Positions 1-7,762 of a stretch of DNA of 64,000 nt are shown here, piece by piece. The stretch covers positions 1-64,000 of the forward strand of contig CAJXNC010000011.1 of NCBI GenBank assembly GCA_913056125.1. Direction: 5' to 3'. How positions within the stretch are numbered: the first letter of the stretch is position 1; each line of letters begins with the position of its first letter. The stretch is from an uncultured Altererythrobacter sp. (GTDB taxonomy: Bacteria; Pseudomonadota; Alphaproteobacteria; Sphingomonadales; Sphingomonadaceae). A model generated the notes under the pieces. It searched no databases and was not told where the DNA came from. It was given only the letters and a program-made list of their open reading frames with translations. A program made the translations under genes and the position numbers.

Positions 1-601
1 TGGGCGCGCCGCTGAAGGCGCCCATGCCGGTGCGCACCACTTCGCCGTTGGCCAGCATGACTTCGAGGCCGCAGATATTCTCGGTATGCTGGCCGTAGGG
101 TGTGTAGCCCACGCCGCGGTCCAGCGCGTTGCCCATCACGCTGCCCCAGCTGTTGCCGGGGGTTGAAAGCCAGTAGGGCAGGTTGTGGCGCTGGATGTAG
201 TCGTAGAGATCGTAGAAGCCCACGCCCGGCTCCAAGAGGACGGTGCCGTTCTCGGCATCGAACTCGATTCTTTTCATGCGCGACAGGTCCATCACCACGG
301 AGCCTGCCATCACCGGCGCGGTGCCGCCGTAGCCGAGGTTCTTGCCGCGTGCGATGGGGAAGACCGGCAGACGGTATTCGTTGACAATCGCCACCACCGC
401 CTGGATTTCCTCCACCGTTTCGGGCGAGACGGCACCCGCGGGATGATGCAGCGCATCGTCCACCGCGAACTTGTCCTGATAGCTGCGCCTGTCGAGCGGC
501 TCGAAAAAGACCTTGTCCGATCCCAGCGCGCTTTCCAGCGCCCGGCGCGCCTCGTCCAGCCGCATGGCCGACATTCCCGGTGGCAGCGGTGTATCCGCCA
601 T
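1..601 (-). CDS. VAO/PCMH-type FAD-linked oxidase, partial (C-terminus outside window)
   Basis: N-terminal 200 residues of a flavoprotein of the vanillyl-alcohol oxidase / p-cresol methylhydroxylase family; the gene runs off the left edge. The reading frame is open from an ATG at 599-601. A PP-loop for FAD is visible at residues 82-93 (PIARGKNLGYGG), and the family stretch around residues 149-168 (GNSWGSVMGN followed by DRGVGYTP) is clear. Such enzymes oxidise the benzylic or allylic carbon of 4-alkylphenols (vanillyl alcohol, eugenol, p-cresol). The exact substrate cannot be read from the N-terminal half alone. A GGGAGAGGG element lies upstream of the start. It is divergent from the DUF8021-like gene at 700, with 98 bp between the two start codons. 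Confidence 0.85.
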   Translation of the reverse strand, partial: MADTPLPPGMSAMRLDEARRALESALGSDKVFFEPLDRRSYQDKFAVDDALHHPAGAVSPETVEEIQAVVAIVNEYRLPVFPIARGKNLGYGGTAPVMAGSVVMDLSRMKRIEFDAENGTVLLEPGVGFYDLYDYIQRHNLPYWLSTPGNSWGSVMGNALDRGVGYTPYGQHTENICGLEVMLANGEVVRTGMGAFSGAP

Positions 602-699
602 AATTAATCCGTCCCTCTCCCACGCGACTTGCATGCGCGACTTTAACGTTCGTTACTTTTCAGCTAGCACCGCTTCGAGTCAAGCTATGGGAGAGGGTC

Positions 700-1581
700 T
701 TGGCCAATCGTGAGGAATTGTACGGCGTTCTCGACGCTTACCTGTCGGCATTGACACAGCGCGATCCGTCGCGCGCACCGATGGCGCCGAGCGTCTTCAA
801 TACCGAGAACAACGTGCAGATCGCAGTCGGCGACGGGCTGTGGAACACGATCTCCGGACGTCGCGACAATTACGACCTCAAATGCGCCGATCCCGAGAAC
901 GGCCAGGTGAGCTGGTTCGGTATTATCGAGGAGTGGGGCAATCCGGCAATCATGGCGCTGCGCCTTGCTGTGACCGAGCAGGGCATTGCCGAGATCGAGA
1001 CGATCATTTGTCGCGAATTCGAATTCGGCCCTTTCCCCGATATCGAGGGATATTCCGCGCCGCGCCGGCTCATGCTCGACGACGTTCCGGTGGAGCAGCG
1101 CGTGCCGCGCGCGCGGATGATCTCCATCGCCGATGGCTATTTCGACACCATACAGCTCAATGACGGCAAGCTCTTCACCGAATTCACCGAGGATTGCGAT
1201 CGCATCGAGAACGGCCTGCAGACGACCAATACCGAGATCGAAGGCTACCCGATCGCCCGCATGGGCACCGGCCCGCAATTCGAGCTTGGCCAGTATATCT
1301 ATGACGACCGTCTGCGCGATCGCCGTTTCCCGCTGGTGGATGAGGAAAAGGGCATCGTCTGCGCCGCCGGTTTCATCGATCATTCGGGCAGCGTTACGGA
1401 CATTACCTGGACCGATGGCAGCCGCCACAAGTCGCTCTTCTACTTCCCGCATTCCTTCGTGCTGCTCGAACTGTTCAAGATTGTCGACGGCAAGATCGCC
1501 GGGGTCGAGGCGGTGTTCGTAACCGTCCCTTACAACATGACGTCCCCCTGGCTTGGCGAGCAGGCCTATATCGTGCGTTAA
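700..1581 (+). CDS. DUF8021-like (NTF2-fold type) protein of unknown function
   Basis: A 293-residue soluble protein with no signal peptide and no membrane segment. The C-terminal stretch (FKIVDGKIAGVEAVF, then VPYNM) matches my memory of DUF8021/SnoaL-like proteins found beside aromatic or terpenoid catabolic genes; function is unknown. The start is TTG at 700, because GGGAGAGGG at 689-697 sits just before it while the ATG at 687 is in another frame. Divergent transcription from the VAO-type flavoprotein suggests a shared role in turning over a phenolic or other small molecule, but this is inference from position only. Confidence 0.75.
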   Translation: MANREELYGVLDAYLSALTQRDPSRAPMAPSVFNTENNVQIAVGDGLWNTISGRRDNYDLKCADPENGQVSWFGIIEEWGNPAIMALRLAVTEQGIAEIETIICREFEFGPFPDIEGYSAPRRLMLDDVPVEQRVPRARMISIADGYFDTIQLNDGKLFTEFTEDCDRIENGLQTTNTEIEGYPIARMGTGPQFELGQYIYDDRLRDRRFPLVDEEKGIVCAAGFIDHSGSVTDITWTDGSRHKSLFYFPHSFVLLELFKIVDGKIAGVEAVFVTVPYNMTSPWLGEQAYIVR

Positions 1582-1717
1582 GCGTTTCGCGGTGCAGAAA
1601 TTTTATGACTCAGAACGGTAATATTGTCCCCGTTCTGTCCCTGAACTGTGAATCGCATGTCATAATTCCCGTGCACTGAATCTGAGCCGAGAAGAGGCTC
1701 CACAGGACGATTCGTGC

Positions 1718-2644
1718 ATGTTTGGCGATTACATCCAGGGAAATTTCGGTACCAGCGACACGGGCTCGGCCTTTCCCGATTTCGATCGGCATGAGCCGTC
1801 GATTCCCGAACCGGCCAAAGTCGGCCGGCGCAAGTTCCGTACGATCTGGGTGAGCGACATCCACCTTGGCACCAAGGGCTGCAATGCCGAGCTGCTGATA
1901 GACTTCCTCGACAGCGTCGACAGCGAGACCATGTACCTGGTGGGCGACATCATCGATGGCTGGCGCCTGAAAAAGAAATTCTACTGGCCCGATGCGCATA
2001 ACGACATCATCTGGCGCATCCTCAAGCGCGCCAAGCGCGGCACGCGCATCGTCTATATCCCGGGCAACCATGACGAAATGTTCCGTCAGTTCTCCGGGCT
2101 GAATTTCGGCGGTATCGAGATTCGTCGCGCGGCCTTCCACGATACGGCGGACGGACGCCGCCTGATGGTGCTGCATGGCGACGAGTTCGACGCAGTGATG
2201 CTTTCGCACCGTTGGCTCGCCTTCGTCGGCGACGCGCTCTACGTCTTCATGATGGGCCTGAGCCACAAGGTGAACGTGATCCGCCGCTGGCTCGGCCTGC
2301 CCTATTGGTCGCTTTCCAAGATGGCCAAGCACAAGGTCAAGAACGCGGTCGAATTCATCGGCAAGTACGAGGAAGTGGTGGCCCGCGCCGCAGCCGAACG
2401 CGGCGTCGATGGCGTGGTCTGCGGCCACATCCACACCGCCGAATTCCGCCTTTTCGAACAGAACGGCAAGAACGTCGAATACTGGAACGATGGCGACTGG
2501 GTGGAAGGCTGCAACGCGCTGGTCGAGCACATGGACGGGCGCATGGAGATCCTTCACTGGCCCGAGGAAATGGCCAAGCGCGACCAGGACGCAGCCGAAG
2601 ACGCGACCTTCGAGAACGAGCGCAAAGTGGCGGAGGCCGCCTGA
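1718..2644 (+). CDS. UDP-2,3-diacylglucosamine diphosphatase-like metallophosphoesterase
   Basis: A 308-residue calcineurin-like phosphoesterase of the LpxH type. All metal-binding motifs are present: DIH at residues 47-49, GDIIDG at 76-81, GNHD at 116-119, HGDEFD at 153-158 and GHIH at 236-239. LpxH cleaves UDP-2,3-diacylglucosamine to lipid X in lipid A synthesis, but many alphaproteobacteria use LpxI for that step and this subgroup is broader, so the lipid A role is not certain. About 40 extra N-terminal residues precede the catalytic core. A glycosyltransferase starts 25 bp downstream, so the two probably act on the same glycolipid or envelope precursor. Two hairpins (1611-1637 and 1684-1700) lie in the leader. 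Confidence 0.85.
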   Translation: MFGDYIQGNFGTSDTGSAFPDFDRHEPSIPEPAKVGRRKFRTIWVSDIHLGTKGCNAELLIDFLDSVDSETMYLVGDIIDGWRLKKKFYWPDAHNDIIWRILKRAKRGTRIVYIPGNHDEMFRQFSGLNFGGIEIRRAAFHDTADGRRLMVLHGDEFDAVMLSHRWLAFVGDALYVFMMGLSHKVNVIRRWLGLPYWSLSKMAKHKVKNAVEFIGKYEEVVARAAAERGVDGVVCGHIHTAEFRLFEQNGKNVEYWNDGDWVEGCNALVEHMDGRMEILHWPEEMAKRDQDAAEDATFENERKVAEAA

Positions 2645-2669
2645 CGCGCGGCCTGGCGGAACGAGCCCG

Positions 2670-3713
2670 ATGAAGATCGCCCTCGTCACCGATGCCTGGT
2701 CCCCGCAGGTCAATGGCGTGGTCCGCACGCTGAGTACGGTAACGCAGCATTTGCGCGCGCGCGGACACCAGGTGGACGTGATTGCGCCCGACCAGTATCG
2801 CTCCTTCCCCTGCCCGAGCTATCCGGAGATCCGCCTCGCTTTGGTCGGCTCGCGGCGGCTCGGAAGGAGGCTTGGCGCCTTGCAGCCCGATGCGGTGCAT
2901 ATCGCTACCGAAGGTCCGCTCGGCTGGGCAGCGCGGCGCTGGTGCCTGCGCACGAAACGGCCTTTCACCACCGCCTATCACACGCAGTTCCCCGCATATG
3001 TCGCACGGCGAACCGGTCTGCCGGCGAGCCTCTTCTGGCCCGTCATCCGCCGTTTCCATGCACCGGCGCGCAATATCCTCGTGGCGACCGAAACGATCCG
3101 CCAGGAATTACGCGAGCAGGGCCTGACCCATCTGCGTCACTGGAGCCGCGGCGTCGATATCGCCACATTCGGTCCCGACCACGCGCCGCCCGACCTGTTC
3201 TTCAAGCTCGAGCGCCCGATCCAGCTCTATGTCGGCCGCGTTGCGGTGGAGAAGAATATCGAGGCCTTCCTCTCCAACACCCATCCCGGCTCCAAGGTGG
3301 TGGTCGGCGATGGTCCGGCGCTGGAAAAGCTCAAGGCGCGGTTCCCTGCGGCGCATTTCCTCGGCAAACGTACGGGTGAGGCGCTGGCCGCCTGCTATGC
3401 CGGGGCGGACGTATTCGTCTTCCCCAGCAGGACCGACACGTTCGGCCTGGTGATGATCGAGGCGCTGGCCTGTGGCACGCCCGTTGCAGCCTATCCTGTG
3501 CCCGGTCCGCTCGATGTTCTGACCACGGAGAGCGGGGTGATGGACGAGACGCTCGAACGGGCCATTGCCGGCGCGCTCCAGCGCGATCGCGAGGCCTGCC
3601 TGGCACATGGCCGCTCCTATAGCTGGGATGCCAGTACCGACCAGTTCCTTGGCGCCTTGGCGCCGATTGCGCAGCCGGCTCGGCCCGCTAGGCTGGCGCC
3701 CGCGACAGCCTGA
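2670..3713 (+). CDS. glycosyltransferase family 4 (MgtA-like)
   Basis: A 347-residue GT-B fold glycosyltransferase. The N-terminal domain has the typical VTDAWSPQVNGV acceptor-side motif. The C-terminal domain has GRVAVEKN at about residue 188 and the nucleotide-sugar site SRTDTFGLVMIEAL at about 252-265. The start is ATG 2670; an open frame reaches further upstream but lies inside the phosphoesterase gene. Homologues are often named GDP-mannose-dependent alpha-mannosyltransferase or glucuronosyl-lipid mannosyltransferase; donor and acceptor cannot be assigned here. It follows the LpxH-like gene by 25 bp with no terminator between, so they are likely co-transcribed, and it ends before the terminator at 3778-3808. 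Confidence 0.85.
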   Translation: MKIALVTDAWSPQVNGVVRTLSTVTQHLRARGHQVDVIAPDQYRSFPCPSYPEIRLALVGSRRLGRRLGALQPDAVHIATEGPLGWAARRWCLRTKRPFTTAYHTQFPAYVARRTGLPASLFWPVIRRFHAPARNILVATETIRQELREQGLTHLRHWSRGVDIATFGPDHAPPDLFFKLERPIQLYVGRVAVEKNIEAFLSNTHPGSKVVVGDGPALEKLKARFPAAHFLGKRTGEALAACYAGADVFVFPSRTDTFGLVMIEALACGTPVAAYPVPGPLDVLTTESGVMDETLERAIAGALQRDREACLAHGRSYSWDASTDQFLGALAPIAQPARPARLAPATA

Positions 3714-3777
3714 TCGGCTGCAAGGCGCGCAATAGCTTGCCGAAAAGGCTCAAACAGCCTACATCACTCTCTGCAAT

Positions 3778-3808
3778 GGCCGCTCCGCAAGGGGCGGCCC
3801 TTTTATTT
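3778..3808 (+). terminator. intrinsic terminator after the glycosyltransferase
   Basis: A nine-pair stem (one G-U pair) with a GCAA loop is followed by TTTTATTT. It lies between the glycosyltransferase stop (3713) and the trcR ribosome binding site, so it ends the upstream transcript or acts as an attenuator in the trcR leader. Confidence 0.85.
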
Positions 3809-3824
3809 CGTACGGAGATTCGAC

Positions 3825-4553
3825 GTGGCCCAGCCCACTCCCCTGATGCCCCATGCGACCGCCAGCTGGCTGGTCGACAACACCTCGCTCAGCTTCGAGC
3901 AGATCGCGGAATTCTGCGGCCTGCACATCCTCGAAGTACAGGCCATGGCGGATGACCTTGCCAGCTCGAAATATACCGGTCGCGATCCCGTCCATTCGGG
4001 CGAGCTGACGCATGAGGAAATCGAGAAGGGCCAGGCCGATTCTTCCTATGCCCTGAAGATGCAGAAGGCTCCCGTCGATGTCAGCCGTACCAAGGGTCCG
4101 CGCTACACGCCGGTGTCCAAGCGGCAGGACAAGCCCGACGGTATCGCCTGGATCCTGCGCAACCACCCGGAGATCTCCGACGCACAGATCGGCAAGCTGA
4201 TCGGCACCACGCGCAACACCATCAACGCCATTCGTGAGCGTTCGCACTGGAACATCCAGAACATCCAGCCCAAGGATCCAGTAACCCTTGGCCTGTGTTC
4301 GCAGCGCGAGCTCGATGCCGCCGTCGCCAAGGCTGCCAAGAAGGCGGCAGCCCAGGCCGAAGCGACCGGTGTCGAGGAGGGCGAGGAAGTGGTCGTTCCC
4401 AAGAAGGACGATCGCGAAGCGCTGATCGAGGAGCTCAAGGCGGAACGCGAAGCGGCTGCCAAGGCCGCCGCTGAGGCGGCACAGGAAGCCGAGGCCGAGG
4501 CGTGGCTCGAAGCGAAGCGCGCTGCCGAGGAAAATGCCGGGCAGGACAGCTGA
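3825..4553 (+). CDS. trcR: cell-cycle transcriptional regulator TrcR (DUF1013)
   Basis: A 242-residue protein of the DUF1013 family, restricted to alphaproteobacteria and named TrcR for its role in the CtrA cell-cycle network. The first 150 residues carry the conserved core, with a helix-turn-helix-like segment around DAQIGKLIGTTRNTINAIR. The last 75 residues are Ala/Lys/Glu-rich and look like a charged helix or coiled coil. The GTG start at 3825 is chosen because GGAG at 3814-3817 is correctly spaced and the protein begins as in relatives. A single GATTC (CcrM methylation type) site lies at 3817-3821, just before the start. Terminators flank the gene, so it is probably monocistronic. Confidence 0.9.
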   Translation: MAQPTPLMPHATASWLVDNTSLSFEQIAEFCGLHILEVQAMADDLASSKYTGRDPVHSGELTHEEIEKGQADSSYALKMQKAPVDVSRTKGPRYTPVSKRQDKPDGIAWILRNHPEISDAQIGKLIGTTRNTINAIRERSHWNIQNIQPKDPVTLGLCSQRELDAAVAKAAKKAAAQAEATGVEEGEEVVVPKKDDREALIEELKAEREAAAKAAAEAAQEAEAEAWLEAKRAAEENAGQDS

Positions 4554-4583
4554 TCCGGTCACGCACTTCCGGTTCCTGAAATG

Positions 4584-4612
4584 AAAAGGGCGGCCACTGC
4601 GCCGCCCTTTTT
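4584..4612. terminator. bidirectional terminator between trcR and bactofilin
   Basis: GGGCGGC and GCCGCCC arms with a CACTGC loop have A-rich sequence on the left and TTTTT on the right, so both strands end in a T-tract. The element sits between the convergent ends of trcR (4553) and the bactofilin gene (4641). Confidence 0.9.
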
Positions 4613-4640
4613 CGTATCGGGTTTGTGCAGGTCCGCCGCG

Positions 4641-5102
4641 TCAGACTGCCAGCGACAGGTTGGAATCGCCGGACGGCTTGCGCCCCTCATCGCCCTGCGT
4701 TGCCGGCTTGCCCAGCGGAGCGGCATTGCGCTGCTTGGGTGCGAACCGCCCATCGACTGCTGCGCCCTGTTCGATGGTCAGCGTCTCATAGGACACGTCC
4801 CCTTCGATCCGCGCGCTCTTGAGCACGACCAATTCGCGCGCCGTGATGGTGCCCTTGACCTTTCCGGACAGGCGCGCCCGCTCGGCATCGATGGAGCCTT
4901 CGATTGTGCTCGCTTCGCCCTGCACGAGCGAGGCGCACTTGATGTCGCCATTGATCGTGCCGTCCACATGCAGGTCGGCCGAGGCTTCGATATCGCCCTT
5001 GATGACCACGTCGGGGCCAATCACGGAAAAGGTGGAACTGTTACTCGCCATCGGTCGCGTGCTCTGAGTGGGTGAATTCTGCTCGGGCTTCTTCGAGAAC
5101 AT
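4641..5102 (-). CDS. bactofilin (polymer-forming cytoskeletal protein)
   Basis: A 153-residue bactofilin. The central region, about residues 25-125, has the regular Gly/Val/Ile spacing of the right-handed beta-helix (FSVIGPDVVIKGDI, HVDGTINGDI). Short disordered, charged tails flank it. Bactofilins polymerise without nucleotide and scaffold cell-wall enzymes at the membrane. The start at 5102 (MFSKKP) is preferred because GGAG lies about 10 nt upstream; an alternative ATG at 5051 has no clear site. With the 5102 start it overlaps the upstream M23 peptidase gene by 62 bp, so translation is probably coupled. Confidence 0.9.
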   Translation of the reverse strand: MFSKKPEQNSPTQSTRPMASNSSTFSVIGPDVVIKGDIEASADLHVDGTINGDIKCASLVQGEASTIEGSIDAERARLSGKVKGTITARELVVLKSARIEGDVSYETLTIEQGAAVDGRFAPKQRNAAPLGKPATQGDEGRKPSGDSNLSLAV

Positions 5103-6285
5103 CGGGGGCTGTCTCCAGGAAGGGCCGCGGATTGACCGCGCGCCCATTGACATGGACTTCGAAATGCAGGTGCGGTCCGGTCGATCGGCCGGTGCTGCCG
5201 ATCTTGCCGATCTGATCACCCGCGGTGACTTCCTGCCCCACACGCGCCGTCTGGCGCGACATGTGCGCATAGCGCGTCATCATGCCATTTCCATGACTGA
5301 TTTCGACCACGCGTCCGTAACCCGACTTGGTCCCCACGAATGAGACGCGGCCATCGGCGGCGGCGAGGATCGGCGCGCCGGTACGGCCACGGAAATCGAG
5401 GCCCTTGTGCATGGCGGCGCGACCGGTGAAGGGATCGCGGCGATAGCCGAAGCCGGAAGAGATGTTGCGCATGTCTGCCGGCATGACCTGCGGGATTTCG
5501 GCGAGGCCGCGCTCGAGCGAGGACATGCGCGAAAGGCTCAGAACCATGCGCTCGAAGCGCGGATCGAGCGAACCGTCGGCATCTGAAGCGAGCAGCTCGA
5601 GCGGACCACCCATTGCCTCATTGTCGGCGACCATCACCATGCGCGGGTCCAGTCCGAGTTGGCGGATCGCCTGCTCCGTGCGGTCTGCCCGGCGGTCGGC
5701 ATAGCGGGTAAGGGCCTCCACGAAGGCGAGCTGGCGCGCCTCGATCCGGGCCAGGCCGGCGGCTTCGGGGATGGCGTCCTCGATCAGGCCGATCAGTTCT
5801 TCGGCTTCTTCGCTGCTATCGGAAACGGTGTCTGCTTCGTCGGCGCTGGCGGCGAGAAGGTCCTCCGGCAGCATGGAATAGATCGAATCGAGCAGGTCCT
5901 GCCGCTTGGCCAGATCTGCTGTGGTCGCCTCGATATCGTCGCGATAATCGTCAAGCCGGTGTTCGGCCTGGGCGACCTGTGCTTCGCGCGTCAGCAGTTC
6001 GGCGCGTTCATTGCTGGCCTGCCACTGGCTGATCGCCATGGCCCCCATGGAAGTGCCATAACCGAGCAGAAGCACGGAGACGGTGCCGGCAACGGCCATC
6101 TGCATGCGAGTGGTAATGGTCAGGAATCGGACTTGGCCCTGCGAGCGCATGAAGAACTCGCGTTCCGGGAACCACGACCGAACGCGGGCCCAATAGCCAA
6201 CGGATTTCTGTGTCTGCAAAACGACCCCGTAATTTCCCGATCCCAACTTGTACAAATGCGTAACGTGGATGCGCGCAAGGTCCAT
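5041..6285 (-). CDS. membrane-anchored M23 (LytM) peptidase, LmdC-like
   Basis: A 414-residue peptidoglycan endopeptidase candidate. From ATG 6285 the order is: a cytoplasmic N-terminus of about 60 residues, one membrane helix at about 61-85, a coiled coil to about 140, an acidic linker, and a C-terminal LytM domain. All zinc and catalytic residues are present: H293 and D297 in HKGLDF, H341, and H372/H374 in HLHFE. A GTG at 6318 could add 11 residues. The bitopic layout next to a bactofilin matches the BacA-LmdC modules described in stalked and budding alphaproteobacteria, where the short cytoplasmic part recruits the enzyme to bactofilin polymers. That functional link is inference here. Confidence 0.88.
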   Translation of the reverse strand: MDLARIHVTHLYKLGSGNYGVVLQTQKSVGYWARVRSWFPEREFFMRSQGQVRFLTITTRMQMAVAGTVSVLLLGYGTSMGAMAISQWQASNERAELLTREAQVAQAEHRLDDYRDDIEATTADLAKRQDLLDSIYSMLPEDLLAASADEADTVSDSSEEAEELIGLIEDAIPEAAGLARIEARQLAFVEALTRYADRRADRTEQAIRQLGLDPRMVMVADNEAMGGPLELLASDADGSLDPRFERMVLSLSRMSSLERGLAEIPQVMPADMRNISSGFGYRRDPFTGRAAMHKGLDFRGRTGAPILAAADGRVSFVGTKSGYGRVVEISHGNGMMTRYAHMSRQTARVGQEVTAGDQIGKIGSTGRSTGPHLHFEVHVNGRAVNPRPFLETAPDVLEEARAEFTHSEHATDGE

Positions 6286-6387
6286 CGGACTTCTTAACGT
6301 ATGGGGCGAAACGAACACATCGCGCGGTGAAACGTTTCACCCGTGCGAAATAGGGACGATTTTCCGGGAACCTTTCGCGTTCAGGCA

Positions 6388-6410
6388 GAATCGATTCGCT
6401 CGCCCGATTC
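6388..6410. promoter_or_regulatory. cluster of three GANTC sites
   Basis: GAATC at 6388, GATTC at 6393 and GATTC at 6406 fall within 23 bp, in the divergent region between the M23 peptidase/bactofilin pair and proA. GANTC is the CcrM methylation site, read by GcrA in alphaproteobacteria. A regulatory role is inferred only from the clustering. Confidence 0.4.
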
Positions 6411-6449
6411 CGCCTGACAAGCTCGCTGGCCGGTGTTAGGTGGCCGCCC

Positions 6450-7724
6450 ATGGCCGAAGTTTTGCCTCTTGATGAAGACGTTGACGTGCTGGTGGACCGG
6501 CTTGCCCGGGCGGGCCGCGCGTCCCAGCGCGTGCTTGCGCGGATGAGCGATGCGGAGAAGGCCAAGGCGCTGATGTCTGCCGCTGCCAGCCTGCGCCAAC
6601 ATGCCCCGCAGATCCTTTCCGCCAATGCCCTCGATGTCGCTGCAGCAAAGGCCAATGGCCTGTCGGGCGCCATGGTCGATCGACTGCGGCTGGACGAAGA
6701 GCGGCTTGAAGGCGTGGCCAAGGCAGTCGAGAACGTCGCCTCGCTGCCCGATCCGGTCGGCCTGGTGATCGACAAGTCCAGCGTACCTTCGGGCCTTGAA
6801 ATGGTCCGCCGGCGTATCCCCATCGGGCTGATCGGCATCATCTATGAAAGCCGTCCCAACGTGACCGCCGATGCTGCTGCCCTGTGCCTGCGTTCGGGCA
6901 ATGCCTGCCTGCTGCGCGGCGGCAGCGAAGCCGTCAATTCCAACCGCGCCATCCATGCTGCCCTGGTCGAAGGGATCGAGGCGGAAGGTGTCCCCGGCGA
7001 AGCGATCCAGCTGCTGCCGACGCAGGACCGCGAGGCGGTCAGTGGCATGCTGCGCGCTGCCGGGCTGATCGACATGATCGTGCCGCGTGGCGGCAAGGGC
7101 CTGGTCGAGCGCGTGCAGAACGATGCCCGCGTCCCCGTGCTCGCCCATCTCGACGGCATTTGCCACACCTACATCCATTCGGCAGCCGATCCCGAAATGG
7201 CGAAGGCGATTGCGGTCAATGCCAAGATGCGCCGCACCGGCATTTGCGGTGCGCTGGAGACCTTGCTGCTCGATGCGAATTTCCCCGCTTCGGGCGCGGT
7301 CGTCGGCGCGCTGCTCGATGCAGGCTGCGAATTGCGCGGCGACGCACGTGCGCAGGCGCTCGATCCGCGGATCAAGCCCGCCAGCGCTAATGACTGGGAC
7401 ACCGAATATCTCGACACCATCGCCTCGGTTGCGGTGGTCGACGGGCTCGATGCGGCGATGGATCATATCGCGCTGCATTCCTCGGGCCATACCGATGCCA
7501 TCGTGACCGCAGACGAGGCTGCGGCGGAGCGTTTCCTCAACGAAGTCGACAGCGCCATCGTGATGCACAATGCCTCGACGCAATATGCCGATGGCGGCGA
7601 ATTCGGCCTCGGTGCGGAAATCGGCATTGCCACGGGCCGCCTGCATGCGCGCGGCCCCGTCGCGCTTGAAGGGCTGACGACCTACAAGTGGCAGGTTCAC
7701 GGCACGGGGCAGGCGCGCCCTTAA
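6450..7724 (+). CDS. proA: glutamate-5-semialdehyde dehydrogenase (gamma-glutamyl phosphate reductase)
   Basis: A 424-residue NADPH-dependent enzyme of proline synthesis, reducing gamma-glutamyl phosphate to glutamate 5-semialdehyde in the cytoplasm. The aldehyde dehydrogenase fold is recognisable across the whole length. The catalytic cysteine is C266 in RRTGICGALE, and IPIGLIGIIYESRPNVT is the family signature. Length is normal. proB is not in the window. It heads a plus-strand series (aldo/keto reductase, nadD, rsfS, rlmH, envC, S41 protease). In many alphaproteobacteria proA is followed directly by nadD, so the aldo/keto reductase looks like a local insertion. Confidence 0.97.
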   Translation: MAEVLPLDEDVDVLVDRLARAGRASQRVLARMSDAEKAKALMSAAASLRQHAPQILSANALDVAAAKANGLSGAMVDRLRLDEERLEGVAKAVENVASLPDPVGLVIDKSSVPSGLEMVRRRIPIGLIGIIYESRPNVTADAAALCLRSGNACLLRGGSEAVNSNRAIHAALVEGIEAEGVPGEAIQLLPTQDREAVSGMLRAAGLIDMIVPRGGKGLVERVQNDARVPVLAHLDGICHTYIHSAADPEMAKAIAVNAKMRRTGICGALETLLLDANFPASGAVVGALLDAGCELRGDARAQALDPRIKPASANDWDTEYLDTIASVAVVDGLDAAMDHIALHSSGHTDAIVTADEAAAERFLNEVDSAIVMHNASTQYADGGEFGLGAEIGIATGRLHARGPVALEGLTTYKWQVHGTGQARP

Positions 7725-7762
7725 ACGCAATTTCCGCCCAGTGGGCGAAGAGGGGAGAGAGT

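Noticed and set aside
1610-2728. Long open frame (372 codons) on the minus strand opposite the LpxH-like gene
   Set aside because: A shadow of codon bias in a GC-rich gene; the plus-strand protein has all catalytic motifs and the minus frame has none.
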